The notes below the pieces were generated by a model. That model was not told the DNA's origin and searched no databases. It worked only from the letters and a program-made list of their open reading frames with translations. DNA of 64,000 bases from Euborellia annulipes (Eukaryota > Arthropoda > Insecta > Dermaptera > Anisolabididae): NCBI GenBank assembly GCA_023213315.1, contig JAKCPI010000440.1, positions 1-64,000 on the forward strand, read 5' to 3'. A program made the translations under genes and the position numbers. This document shows, piece by piece, positions 11,886 to 24,530 of the stretch. Within the stretch, counting starts at the first letter, position 1. Every line of letters starts with the position of its first letter.

Positions 11886-13280
11886 GGGAAGCCCCCAATT
11901 CGAGAATCATTTGTTTATAATGAAAATATAAGCGACGTTTCGATCCTTGATTGGAATCATCTTCAGGCTTGTTGTTTAATAAAAAAAAAGTTAAAATTTT
12001 TGTTAATCTTGTTCAATAAAGTTCGTCACCGAAACGTTTTTTTAAATTGATAAAAAAAAAAAAAAACTTGCCCATCAAAGGCGGACATTGCAGTTAGTTA
12101 TATATTCAATGATAGTCAATTTGTTTTTGTTGATACTTATAATATAATAATATGTCTTGCTAATTTAATTGAAAAATTATTCAATCCACGGAGAAGGAAG
12201 AAGAACATGTGCCGCTAATAAATTTATTTATTTATTTGTTCAAAGAGAGACAGAAAAAAAAAAATAATTAATTTCTCTCTTCATCAAAATAAATTTTAAA
12301 AGGAATGTATGCTAAACAAAAAAATATGATCAGATCCTAATTCATGTTTAATGATGATCACACATGCGATAAAATCATTTTCAGTTGGATGACGGCGGCG
12401 GCGGTGGCAGGGCATCAGATATCATCTGCTACCGATAATAAAAATATTAAATTTCTAACAAAAACCAGAACGTTGCTGCTTGTTAATTGATTATGTATTC
12501 ACCCCCCCCCCCCCCCTGAGACTGAGACAAAAGTGAGAGCGCAGATCTCTATCTCGCTATTTGACAGAGGATTAATCAGACAAGTAGATTGTGCATTTAC
12601 ACATTTTGTACTTACTGTACATATAGTAGTGATAGGATCTCGAAAATAAAAGTTGTTCCGCTAACATAGGCTGGCAATTATTTGTAAGAAACGAATGCCG
12701 CCGCCATTTAAATACGCCACTGAGATATATATAATAAAATTTCATTGCATTATTTAACCTAAAACTTCCATCACATCCTATCTTATAAAGAATTTGCAGT
12801 TGAGAAACTACAAGTTTTTTTTTATACTCTTTTCCTTTTCATCATCGTATTTTACTTTCTCTTACCTCTATATAATTAACAAAAATTTAAAAATCTCCAA
12901 ATCTTTTTATATTAACGGTTTTTTATACGAACTATGCACCTTTATAAAAGTTTTTTTGTATCATGTTTTTTGTAAGATGTATATTAAATGTATTTTAAAA
13001 AGTGGGGGCTGAATGACCAAGGTCAAAGGCCGGAAAATAAAAAAAAAAAAAAAAAAAATCTCCAAAAGAAATAAATAAACAATGCTTGTGTTGCTAATTT
13101 CACCCCTTATACTGAACTTTGGGTCTTTGCTAGCTAGCTACGTTCTAGGCTCTTATTTAATCATATGATTAGCTTAATGATAACTGAAAAGACTCGTAAG
13201 TCATAGTCAACTAGCTTATCCGAGGGATAGCTAGTTAATTAAAAGTGAAGAGTGGCCCGAATCACTTGGGTTTAGTGTAT
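11886..13280. other. No gene recognised; one hammerhead-like motif and a C run
   Basis: Contains CTGAAGATGATTCC...ATCGAAACG on the minus strand at 11936-11966 and a run of 15 C at about 12501-12516. The rest is unassigned AT-rich sequence. Confidence 0.4.
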
Positions 13281-13443
13281 AGCAGCGGTTCCCAGCCTCT
13301 GGACCGCGGACGTTTAAAGAAAGATAATTATTTATATACACATACAGGGTGTTTCAAAAAGGACTTTGAAAATTCATATAAATTTAAACAGAGAACATTG
13401 TAGTGTCAATTTGTAGAGAAACACATCAAGTTTTGTCTCACCT

Positions 13444-14036
13444 ACACAGTTAAAAATTTTCAAGAAAACTTCCTATACAAGTATAGGAACTCTGTTTCAT
13501 AAACTGTTAATGAATATATATGAGAAAGTTCAATTTGTTGCCAACCTAACAAATTTCTTGTATATTTTAAAATTAATTATTTTGGTAAAAATTGTTAATT
13601 TTAATTTTTATAGCTATTTAGTTGAATTACTTTATAAAAATTATTTAATTAGTATGATTTTAATATACTTCATAAATATTTAAATAGTTTAGAGCGCGAA
13701 TTTCAAACCAGAATTGTATAAATTTAGATTTGTGAAATAAATTTTAAAAGAATAATTTCAAGTTTCTTTAAAATAATTATAAAATAATATTAATAAAAAT
13801 TCCTTGAGGTAGTCGAGTTATTTGAGAACGTTTAGACCAGTGATTCTCAACTTGTCGCGGTACACTTTTAACGATTTCAAATTTCGGCGGCACACAAAGA
13901 AAAAGATAAGTTTAAAAAGTTGGTTATTTGTTCATAAACTTTTATATGAATTTTATTTCATATCCTGGGTATATTAAAATTAAACCACGAAAGTAAATGA
14001 AAAATGTTTGAAAATTCATATTTTTTTTTTTACAGT
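13444..14036 (+). mobile_element. DNA element with ACACAGTT/AACAGTGT ends, short copy
   Basis: Starts ACACAGTTAAAAATTTTC and ends ATTTTTTTTTTTACAGTA. Most of it matches, inverted, 53661-55252, including GTGATTCTCAACTTGTCGC. About 590 bases, an internally deleted version of the longer copy. Non-coding. Confidence 0.55.
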
Positions 14037-14399
14037 ATACCCAACAAGGGAACAAGGGATAAGAAGGTGTAATTTTTATTCCTTGAAACGAATTGACTTC
14101 AAAATTGATTAAGAAAGGGCGAGGGCGAGGGTCCGCCGCAGGGGGGTCATGGCACCAACGAAGCAGGACTTGAAATTAAAATTAATAGATAAAAAATTGT
14201 TGAAGATCTCTCTCTATTATTATTAGATAATAGATATACGAGTGAGTGGAAAGAAGATTAAAATATCTTCATTTAATGTTCTCGTATTTATCAAAAGAGA
14301 TCTAAATTATACAGTTCCTTAGAATATTTGTATTAAGAAATTAAATTTTGATTTATTAATTTCAGATCAAAATGGTCAAAGTGATTGTAGCGTGAATTG

Positions 14400-14481
14400 A
14401 ATAAAAAAAAATGGAGAGAGAGACAGAGAGAGAGAGAGAGGAAGAAGGATATTTCTCTTCTCTCTCTCTCTCTCTCTCTCG
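14400..14481 (+). repeat. GA-repeat/TC-repeat, self-complementary
   Basis: A GAGAGA tract is followed after a short ATATTTC spacer by a TCTCTC tract; the two halves can pair as a hairpin. Confidence 0.7.
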
Positions 14482-15057
14482 TTATTTATTGGAAAGTTGC
14501 CGAATATTTTTGTAGAATTTTTAATAAGTAGGTGACGAGGTGGTTTAATATTTCTCTCTATATATTTATCTGATGCAATTTTTCAGTTAACTAGCACTCT
14601 CAAATGACATTCTAATGATTATTATTATTATTAATTTTAGATAGATATTATGAGAAAGTGAGCGAGCGACCCGCCCGGATTTCGGCATTCACTCCCGTCC
14701 GCGTGTATCTTAAAATATATATTATACCTAAATAAGAGTGGTCTAATAAAATGAACAACGTTTTTAATTAGTAGGCACGTGAGCAAGCTGTTTTTTTTTT
14801 TTTTTTTTTTTTTAAGAAAATGAAATTAAAAAAAAAATCTGGCGTGACTACCCGCACATTAGATAAATAAAGGCGAAATACTTTTCTTTAATATTATACA
14901 CCAGAGGTTCCCAACCTTTTTTTGACGTGCGGCCCACTTTTTCCGTAAAAAAAAAAAAACACTGAGGCCCACAGGGTGTTTCAAAAAGGACTTTACAACA
15001 TAGAGAATGGAAAGTGGCTGTATCAGTTGATATAAATCGAGAGAGGAGTCAGCCAAA

Positions 15058-15465
15058 TTAGGAGCCAAATCGGCCAAAAAGTACTAGTACTTTACTGATG
15101 CACTTTTTCAGTTTTTTTTGATTTTCTCAAAATTTGCTCCAACGATTTTTTTTTTAATTCAAAAATCAATTATTTTTTAGATGCTCTTTCAAATGTATAT
15201 TCTCATTTTGGGATTGAAATCTTCTGAAGACCACTTTACTCTTGTATTTCATAGGGAAGATAGGAGAAATGGTTGCTATGGTAACAAAATATAAATATTT
15301 TCACATATAAATTGTACATCTTGAAAATCGAATGTACCGTACTGTCGGAAACTAAATATATGTCGACACAAAAAATCTGGTGTGACAAGCACAGAACACA
15401 ACTTTCGATTACCGAATTTAAGAGAAAGTTGTGTGCTGTGCGCCAGTCACACCAGATTTTTTTTT
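15058..15465 (-). mobile_element. HPE element, copy 8 (partial, inverted)
   Basis: From CGGCCAAAAAGTACTAGTAC to the terminal hairpin at 15370-15465. The microsatellite half is missing. Just upstream, 14900-14990 carries hAT-like AGAGGTTCCCAACC and ACAGGGTGTTTCAAAAAGG fragments. Confidence 0.65.
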
Positions 15466-15469
15466 TAAT

Positions 15470-16112
15470 CAAATTGTTTGTTGCCTGGATGCCGATCCCA
15501 AATTTCATTTGAAAAGCAGCCGCCGCCCTTCGTTCAATATTCAAACTAAACAAAAAAAAAAAAAAAAGAAAAAACAAGCTAAAAACTAATATATGGAAAT
15601 ATACACGTTGTAAAACATATAATTTACACCCATTAGGTGAATGTAATGCCTTTAAAGGCCCCCCCGCTTGTCAAATAATGTCTCTATTGCGGCGATGGCC
15701 AAAAAATCTTTGCGTGTTCCAAAAGGAAATATTTTTTTTTCTTCTTCTTTAAACGATTACAAGAGAGAGGGGGGAAGGAAATTAAACAGTAGCAAAAGAG
15801 GAGGGAGGGAATTTAATTTTTTTTTAACGATTAATTACAAAGGCCCTTTAATAGGGGGGGGGGGTAATTATTAAAGAAGAGAGAGAGAGAGAGACCTGAA
15901 ATTAAAATAATCACTGGCAAACAGTTTTGGAATATTTTAAAGACCTACCTTGATTTCACTTGGCGATTAAATACGTATTATTAGGTATATGAAAATTATT
16001 AAATAACCAAACTGATTTTTTTTTCTTAATTATCTCTTTAGCATACATATTGCATCATTTGTTTTTTTTTTTACTTTTTTTTTTTAATATCAAAATTTCG
16101 AGAATTATAATA
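15470..16112. other. No feature recognised
   Basis: AT-rich with A, T and GA runs. No supported gene or repeat boundary. Confidence 0.4.
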
Positions 16113-16150
16113 CTAGCCGCGTCGCCTGGCTTCGGCGGGTTTTGCATCTA
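16113..16150 (-). mobile_element. Helitron-like 3' hairpin end
   Basis: On the minus strand ACCCGCCGAAGCCAGGCGAC can fold back and is followed by GCGGCTAG^T. Only the 3' end is recognisable. Confidence 0.45.
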
Positions 16151-16224
16151 TATTACATTGAAAAAAACAATTCAATTTTCAAATTATGTTTTTGTCGTAC
16201 AATTTATAATAATAGCATTTTTTT

Positions 16225-17629
16225 AACGCTTACATTACTTTTTAACACCCATTTATTTATTTTAAATTTTAACGCCTGTTTTTAGGGAATAGACCTGATA
16301 AGAATTTTATACGATACTCGTTATTTGTAAATATATCTATTAGGGGTTCAGGCATTCTTATTTAAGCCATTTGGTATCCAAATGGCTTGAATAAAATCAT
16401 CGAACTGCCTGGGATCCGAACCCGCAACCCTTGGTATACAAGGCAGGTGCGCTACCAACTACCCCAAGCCCGAGAGCATATGAATTAATTATCTAGTTAA
16501 ATTATCAGCATGAAAGAGGTTCAAATATATGTTGACTGCTTGAAATAAACTTTGGTTATTTTTCAAAATTTTAATCTCATATTAGGATATTTTATACCTA
16601 CACAATAAAGAATCCTAGATAAATACAAAATTTCATAACATTTTTTTTATTTATATTTAAATTGGATTTGCACAAGCAATTATGATTTTGATTAAATTGC
16701 GGAAGTATTTTGTTGTGATGAACTTAGGTGTTGTTAGTTGAATTTGAAATAAAAAAACTGTAGTTTTTTATAATGGGTTTATTTTTTGGCTTGGCGACTG
16801 CGCTAGCACTCAGTTTCGATGGCTTTGAGAATCCATCATCTTCAGGCCTGGAAATCACAATAAATACTATGTAATATACATTATGAGTCAACAGTTACGA
16901 TTTGTTTTAGTTTCGCATTTTCATATATATATAGACATTCATTTTTTATTAAAAACAATTTTATAAGTTGTGTTGTATACTATTTCTGTCTTAGTTTAAC
17001 GTTAAAATATTTGTATAATTTAATGATTAACATTTTGTAACAAAATTAATAATAATTAATTAATAATTAATAATAATTTTTTTTATAGTGAAAAAAGTTA
17101 AGAGAGCCCCCTTTTGAATTAACATGCAAATCCCCATACGGGGATTTAACATTGGAAGAAAGAGCAGGACAATGATTTTGAAAAATCTGAAATACAACAT
17201 CAGTAAAGTGTACTTCAAACGATTTCCACGAAAAATTTTACTGATAAACTTTTTAAAGAGCATCTAAAAAATAGTTCATTTATGAATTTCAAACAAAATC
17301 GTTCTAGCGAATTTTGAGAAAATCGAAAAAAAAAAACTGAAAAAGTACATCGGTAAAGTACTAGTACTTTTTGGCCGATTTTGTTCAAAAGCTTATTTCC
17401 ACCCTTGAGAAGATGCCTAACTTAAATATAAAATTTCAATCTCGTAGCTCTTTTAGTTCCTGAGATATTTTGTTCACAGACACACAGACAGACCATGTCG
17501 CGAAAACCACTTTTTTTGGATTCAGGGGATCTCAAAACGTGAAGATCCATCATAATCTCGACAACGAATTTTTGACATGAATCCAATACTTTCTCTCTAT
17601 ATATTTCATATATAGGGTAAGAGAAAGTA
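16225..17629 (+). repeat. Left arm of a large inverted duplication
   Basis: In order: a fold-back piece (TTTTAACGCCTGTTTTTAG), a SINE-A (16332-16474), the block GTTGACTGCTTGAAATAAAC, then an HPE copy (17084-17629). The same blocks occur in reverse at 21785-23722. The SINE sits at the same site in both arms (flank ATGAATTAATTATCTAG), so the arms derive from one another. A hammerhead-like fragment at 16813-16845 is present only in this arm. Confidence 0.7.
16332..16474 (-). mobile_element. SINE-A copy in left arm
   Basis: tRNA-like head on the minus strand with the B-box region GGGTTCGGATCC, followed by the SINE-A body ending TGCCTGAACCCC. Its partner in the right arm is 23477-23612. Confidence 0.7.
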
Positions 17630-18811
17630 AAAAGGTATTAAGGGGGTTCAGGAGCGGCGTCTAAACGTACTTAAAAAAAAAAAACTAGACTATTATAAGG
17701 AATTTTTCAAATCGGTTTTTTTTTTAAATGAATTAAATTCATAAGAGATTATTGGGACATCGAGCTATAATTTTTTTAATGACTTATTAAAAAATTATCG
17801 TAATTAATTTTTTTGTTATCAAGCAAATACAAAAAAACAATCTGGCCCAATAATCTTTAATTTTTTTTTAAATTTAAAAATGAATTTATTGTTATTATTA
17901 ATCACATATTAATTAAGAAATTTTTAAAATAAGCTTAGATGATTTATTTAAAAATCAACTGTCAAATTAGTTGAGCATTCTTGCAATAGATGGCAGGCTA
18001 GTCTAACAGCTGATCCCCATTTGGCCTATATTTATATATTTTTATGCTTTTATTAAAGATACATAATATATAATAACATTTATAAAGTATTTATTGTTAA
18101 AAGATCAATGCAAATCAATCAAATGCATTAAATATTATTAGCTACCATTCTGACATCTCGTGGCAAATTTTTGAATTACTTGATTTTTTGGGCATACTTA
18201 TAATGACACACTACGCCCTCTATCGGGAAAAACATGCGTAACACCTTGGCTCCCGAGCCTCCTTAGGAAAAATTTCTAAGCGAAATTTTTGCCGAGCCGC
18301 AGTTTGGCCACCCCTGCTATACTGTATAATAAATGAAGCCTCAGCCTGGAGCGTTTTCAATAAATAAGAACTCACACGTTACTTGATATCGCTATTATTA
18401 TTTTTTATTGTTAAATTATTATTATCCTGATTCAATTCATAAAAAATAATAATAATATGAAAGTAGAACATTCAAAATATAAACCTCACTCAATCTGATC
18501 TGTTGGATTTTAAAATCTAATAAAATAATATTGAAAATTATAGATCGGAACAAAAGGCGGGACAGTAAACACAAAAGGGCGTAGGCGAATTAATATTAAA
18601 TGTGTAGCCATTGGGATTGCCAAGTCACGCCGAGAGATTTCGCAACTCTCTCTGCTCTTGGTCATCAAATATTTTATTATATTTATTCAATATTAGGGCA
18701 ATCGCGGGATGTTAAGCAACGGCTGCACCGCCTGCCTTCGGCGGGCTTCGCGATATCCCCTCTCCTTTTGGTCTTTTTTATTTTCTCTTACCTAAATATG
18801 CGAGATTGAAA
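17630..18811. other. No gene recognised
   Basis: AT-rich. A Helitron-like GC hairpin (CCGCCTGCCTTCGGCGGG) lies near 18730 without a CTAG end. The remainder is unassigned. Confidence 0.4.
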
Positions 18812-19035
18812 GGTGCGCGTCTCGAAAAGCCTTAGAAGACGATTGACAACCGAGTTACTCGAGGCGGCAAGAGATGGCGTTAGTTTTTCCCATAGGAAAA
18901 CAAGGGATTTATTCCATTTCATTTTAAAGATTCCAGCTAATTAATTAAGGGTAAAAAATTAATTATTTTTTAACACAATGATTACTAATTTAATTATCTA
19001 TAAGTTATAGAGCGAATTTTTTAAAAATATCTTTT

Positions 19036-21605
19036 AAAGTGAAACTTTTATTATATCGGTACGAATTTTTTGGTTCTTCTATCAGCATGTCGTTTTGTAA
19101 CGAGGTGACGTAAATGGCCATGACGCTACAAGCCATGACGTCACTAATTGTGACGTCATGGCGACTCACACCAGGTTTTTTTTTATTTTTACTACGCTAC
19201 GGCATTTATACTTATTTAATCACAATATATTTTAATAAAATTTAAAATGACCATTCTCTATGATCTAATTAATTGAAAAATGATATTCCAGACTTCAGAA
19301 AGTTCTTTTGGGGGGACGTCCCCCCACTAAAATTTATCTTTCACTCGATTTTAATAAAATTTAAAATGACCATTCTCTATGATCTAATTAATTGAAAAAT
19401 GATATTCCAGACTTCAGAAAGTTCTTTTGGGGGGACGTCCCCCACTAAAATTTATCTTTCACTCGATTTTAATAAAATTTAAAATGACCATTCTCTATGA
19501 TCTAATTAATTGAAAAATGATATTCCAGACTTCAGAAAGTTCTTTTGGGGGGACGTCCCCCCACTAAAATTTATCTTTCACTCGATTTTAATAAAATTTA
19601 AAATGACCATTCTCTATGATCTAATTAATTGAAAAATGATATTCCAGACTTCAGAAAGTTCTTTTGGGGGGACGTCCCCCCACTAAAATTTATCTTTCAC
19701 TCGATTTTAATAAAATTTAAAATGACCATTCTCTATGATCTAATTAATTGAAAAATGATATTCCAGACTTCAGAAAGTTCTTTTGGGGGGACGTCCCCCC
19801 ACTAAAATTTATCTTTCACTCGATTTTAATAAAATTTAAAATGACCATTCTCTATGATCTAATTAATTGAAAAATGATATTCCAGACTTCAGAAAGTTCT
19901 TTTGGGGGGACGTCCCCCCACTAAAATTTATCTTTCACTCGATTTTAATAAAATTTAAAATGACCATTCTCTATGATCTAATTAATTGAAAAATGATATT
20001 CCAGACTTCAGAAAGTTCTTTTGGGGGGACGTCCCCCCACTAAAATTTATCTTTCACTCGATTTTAATAAAATTTAAAATGACCATTCTCTATGATCTAA
20101 TTAATTGAAAAATGATATTCCAGACTTCAGAAAGTTCTTTTGGGGGGACGTCCCCCCACTAAAATTTATCTTTCACTCGATTTTAATAAAATTTAAAATG
20201 ACCATTCTCTATGATCTAATTAATTGAAAAATGATATTCCAGACTTCAGAAAGTTCTTTTGGGGGGACGTCCCCCCACTAAAATTTATCTTTCACTCGAT
20301 TTTAATAAAATTTAAAATGACCATTCTCTATGATCTAATTAATTGAAAAATGATATTCCAGACTTCAGAAAGTTCTTTTGGGGGGACGTCCCCCCACTAA
20401 AATTTATCTTTCACTCGATTTTAATAAAATTTAAAATGACCATTCTCTATGATCTAATTAATTGAAAAATGATATTCCAGACTTCAGAAAGTTCTTTTGG
20501 GGGGACGTCCCCCCACTAAAATTTATCTTTCACTCGATTTTAATAAAATTTAAAATGACCATTCTCTATGATCTAATTAATTGAAAAATGATATTCCAGA
20601 CTTCAGAAAGTTCTTTTGGGGGGACGTCCCCCCACTAAAATTTATCTTTCACTCGATTTTAATAAAATTTAAAATGACCATTCTCTATGATCTAATTAAT
20701 TGAAAAATGATATTCCAGACTTCAGAAAGTTCTTTTGGGGGGACGTCCCCCCACTAAAATTTATCTTTCACTCGATTTTAATAAAATTTAAAATGACCAT
20801 TCTCTATGATCTAATTAATTGAAAAATGATATTCCAGACTTCAGAAAGTTCTTTTGGGGGGACGTCCCCCCACTAAAATTTATCTTTCACTCGATTTTAA
20901 TAAAATTTAAAATGACCATTCTCTATGATCTAATTAATTGAAAAATGATATTCCAGACTTCAGAAAGTTCTTTTGGGGGGACGTCCCCCCACTAAAATTT
21001 ATCTTTCACTCGATTTTAATAAAATTTAAAATGACCATTCTCTATGATCTAATTAATTGAAAAATGATATTCCAGACTTCAGAAAGTTCTTTTGGGGGGA
21101 CGTCCCCCCACTAAAATTTATCTTTCACTCGATTTTAATAAAATTTATACCTGCTCTACCTAATCCTGATAATAGTGAGATATATTAAATTGTAGGAAAT
21201 ATATGTTAAGTCAAGTCAAATAGATTTCAGATTTTAAAAAGAAATTTTTTAAATTGATAGAATGTAATTTTTAAAATATTGAATTAAGAAATATTTTCAA
21301 AAAATATTTAATATAATTGGAATATTTCTTAATATAATTGGATTTATTTTTTAAATTGAAACTTTTATATTTACATTTTTGAAAATTATTTATATGTGAG
21401 TAAACATAAAATATCGTTCTCAGTTTTTAACATGCGTCTATTGATTTCCTATTATCATTCTCATTTTCCAATTATTAAGTTAAGATTAAAAACGCTATTT
21501 TAATACTCTTAATCGATTAATTTTCTGAAAATTTTCAGTTAAACGCCTACGATCCGAAAAAAAAGTTTCACTTGCATCGTGGTTTCATAAAACCACACAA
21601 TGATT
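19036..21605 (-). mobile_element. Satellite-bearing element inside the TTAA element
   Basis: Bounded by AAAGTGAAACTTTTATTATA and, at the other side, AAAAGTTTCACTTGCATCG plus the hairpin GTGGTTTCATAAAACCAC. A compact ~380-base copy without the satellite is at 53138-53520 and a fragment at 7600-7880. It carries GTGACGTCA/TGACGT repeats at 19100-19165. Confidence 0.65.
19230..21148 (+). repeat. 119-bp tandem satellite, about 16 copies
   Basis: Unit of 119 bases beginning TTTTAATAAAATTTAAAATG. Each unit contains the perfect 16-base palindrome GGGGGGACGTCCCCCC. Copies are virtually identical; the second lacks one C and is 118 bases. Such homogeneity indicates recent expansion or conversion. It lacks the spacer diversity of a CRISPR array. 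Confidence 0.95.
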
Positions 21606-22061
21606 TTTATTTAATGCGATTAATCTAAAAAAAAATTTATTTTTCGAAAATCAAAAAAAAGGTCTTCTATAAGTTGTAGATATTTTAAATAGCATTAATT
21701 TAAAACAAATTTGAGGTCGATAACTTCAAAATTGTGGCCGCAATCTCTCAAAATTAGCACCCCGAGACGCGCACCTTAGATACCCGGTCAGTTAAAATAA
21801 ACTTTTGAACAAAATTGGTCACAAAGTACTAGTACTTTGCTAATGCATTTTTGTAGTTTTTTTTTTTTATTTTATCAAAATTCCCTCCAACGATTTTGTT
21901 TAAAATTCATAAATCAACTATTTTTTAGATGCCTTTTAAAAAGTATATCAGTAAAATTTTTCGTGAAAATTGTTTGAAGTATACTTTCTCTATGCAATCA
22001 TTAGAGTCAGATCGGACACGTAGTGGTTACTCTGAGGAGTAACTTTTATGAAAATAATACT

Positions 22062-22193
22062 GAGGTAGGTTCCCGTTTCCTTCCTTAGGAGGAGGCATCT
22101 CAGAGTTGGATAATTTATTGCCATGAGGTGGATTTGAACTCGAGTTGTCTCCAACTCAGAATTATAAGTTTAACTGCTAATCGCCTCCTCAGT
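22062..22193 (-). mobile_element. tRNA-derived SINE (family C relative)
   Basis: Minus strand: GAGGAGGCGATTAGCAGTTA head and B-box GAGTTCAAATCC. Flanked by near copies of ACTTTTATGA, a likely target duplication in the HPE arm. Confidence 0.5.
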
Positions 22194-22679
22194 ACACTTT
22201 TATGATGTAGTATTTCAGATTTTTCAAAATCAATGTCCGGCTCTTTCTTCCAATGTTAAATCCCCGTATGGGGATTTGCATGTTAATTTCGATTCAAAGG
22301 GGGGGCCCCTTAACCTTTTACATTGTTATATTAATTGCTGAAAAGAAATCTCTTATATTTAAAGTTATGGGGGGTAAACAAAGGAAAGTCGAGATTTTTC
22401 AGATTAATAAGTGTTTTTAATTTATTCAAAAAAAGAAATATTTTTTTTTATGTTTTTAATTATAACGAGTATCTGCTTCTTTGATATATAATAATGATTT
22501 AGTTTTAAATTATACTAATTAAGATTAAAGTGTAATTAAAATTATTGATTGTTCAAAGTTTTCAATTTTTATGTTAATTTTAATATTTTATATTTTTAAT
22601 ATTTAATTTTATTAATACCAAGCTTGGATGCAAAATTTTTATTATAATTAAATATATTTTTTTATTTTTTATAAAAACA

Positions 22680-22870
22680 AAAGCTAGCTTTTTATTAAGC
22701 ACTGCACTGAGGGGAAAGGGAACCGATGAAAATCTTATCTTTGATGTGGCTCCCACGAAGACATTTGCTGCTACCGGTGATGGTCCAATTCTGCCAGCGG
22801 AGAAGTGACCAATGGTCGTTGATACTGTGATTCTTCTTTGAAGATATGAATTTCGGTGGTTTTTTAACAC
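22680..22870 (-). other. GC-richer open segment, unknown
   Basis: Within the insertion unique to the right arm, an open minus-strand frame contains GHFSAGRIGPSPVAANVF. There is no ATG start and no domain I recognise. A TATA-like CTTTATAATTG lies near 22960 and the region to 23090 is unusually GC-rich. It could be an exon, a captured gene piece or chance. Confidence 0.2.
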
Positions 22871-23476
22871 GTCACAAAATAAATAATTTGTTGTAGTTGA
22901 TTGAGAGTAAATTAAACGTGTAAACTAATTGATAAGAAATTGATGAGAAATTGGGATCAATTATAAAGGGTTGGAGAGAGAGTGTAATACAAGACATGTA
23001 GTCTCTCCGGCATCTAGGTTCTCAATGCCGTTTCACCCTTTGTCTCTTCTCGCGGCGCGCGCACCCCTTTACGTCATCGTCGCCGCACAAAATTTTCAAT
23101 TTAATCAAATTTATAATTTATTTAATATAAAATTGCAAAGTAATTCTTTTGTATAATAAATGAATCTGATATTATTAATTAATATTTGTTAGATACGAAA
23201 TCACATAATAAAATAGTATTCTCATATATTTTATTTGATCATTAATTAAATTATTAATAATTGTGGCTAATTCGCCTATAGGGTAACAACATAATAAAAA
23301 AAATGTTTTCCAATTCTTATGAAATTTTGTATTTATTTAGGATTCTCTATTGTGTATAAATATCCTAATATGAGATTAAAATTTTGAAAAATAACCATAG
23401 TTTATTTCAAGCAGTCAACACATATTTGAACCTCTTTCCTGCTGATAATTTAACTAGATAATTAATTCATATTCCC

Positions 23477-24077
23477 TTGGGCTCGGCGTAGTTGGTAGCT
23501 CGCCTGCCTTGTATATCAAGTGTCGCGGGTTCAGACCCCATGCAGTCCGATGATTTTATTCAAGCCATTTGGATACCAAATGGCTGAAATAAGAATGCCT
23601 GAACCCCTAATAGATATATTTACAAATAACGAGTATCGTATAAAGTCTTATCAGGTCTATTCTCTAAAAATAGGCGTTAAAATTTAAAATAAACAAATAG
23701 GTGTTAAAAAGTAATGTAAAAACAGTCAGACGACATTTACATGTTGCTTTTATTTCAAAGCTATTAAAATCATAACCTTTTAAGGACGTCATTTTTATTT
23801 TAAACACGGCGTTAAAATATTAAAACCACCCCCTAGACATGGCTTTAATTATTAATACTATTTACTAAATGTTAACGCTATGGCTTTAAAGTTTTTGTTT
23901 ACAGAATAGTTATTTGAGGCAAGGAAGTGATTTTTTAACGCTTTTTAACAACCATTTGTTTATTTTAAATTTTAACGCCTGTTTTTAGAAAATAGACCTG
24001 TATAAGTTGCCGAAAAGACTATGTGTATGTGTGTGTGAGTGGGTAAAAGTTGTATGAGTGTTTAAAAAAAAAAAAAA
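23477..24077 (+). mobile_element. SINE-A copy split by a fold-back element
   Basis: Head and body 23477-23652; tail 24001-24077 (AAGTTGCCGAAAAGACTATG and A run). The middle (about 23645-24000) is an inverted-repeat insertion whose ends GGTCTATTCTCTAAAAATAG and CTGTTTTTAGAAAATAGACC match. Confidence 0.65.
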
Positions 24078-24530
24078 ATTAATTCATATTACTTTTTCTC
24101 ACAATTAATATTCAAAGGTTAAACTCTCTTCGAAATAGCTACAGAGAGAGGAGATAAAAAAAAAGCAACTGAATTTAACGCATGTCACCAATCAACAACT
24201 TGTTTACTATATTTATTTATTTATTTTTTTATTAAGATCAAGATTATAATTAAAGAGTATTTTTTTTTTTTTTTTCAAACAACTTGTCTGATGTTTGATA
24301 TTTGAAGAATGTTTGTTTGTCTCGAACTATTTTTTTTTTTTATTAACAAAAATCTCATCTTAAGGCGACTACACCACACGTAACTGCAATCTTTTTGTAC
24401 AAGTCAACTGTAGGAGAATTTCGTTCAAGCATTTTAATTGTGCAAGCTGCTCGATTGAATTTTAATCATGCACAAGCATTTTTGCGCAAACAAAACTCTC
24501 CGTCATTTTATAGACGTTTGATATTTATTT

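Larger units (their letters stand above)
18812..21775. mobile_element. TTAA-family element, split by an insertion
   Basis: Ends AGGTGCGCGTCTCG at 18812 and CGAGACGCGCACCT at 21775 are inverted. Intact relatives at 42646-43027 and 56222-56606 are 382-385 bases with TTAA on both sides. Here ~2.57 kb (about 19036-21605) is inserted in the middle; joining the flanks recovers the intact layout. Target TTAA and short TIRs fit piggyBac- or Kolobok-type MITEs, not decided. Confidence 0.75.
21785..23722 (-). repeat. Right arm of the large inverted duplication
   Basis: Reverse of 16225-17629: an HPE copy (21788-22325) into which a tRNA-like SINE (22062-22193) has inserted, the GTTTATTTCAAGCAGTCAAC block (23395-23425), SINE-A (23477-23612) and the fold-back piece to 23722. 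An extra ~950 bases (22340-23285) is present only in this arm. Confidence 0.7.

Noticed and set aside
19230..21148. CRISPR-like regular array
   Set aside because: The whole 119-bp unit repeats; there are no unique spacers, and the DNA is eukaryotic. It is a satellite.
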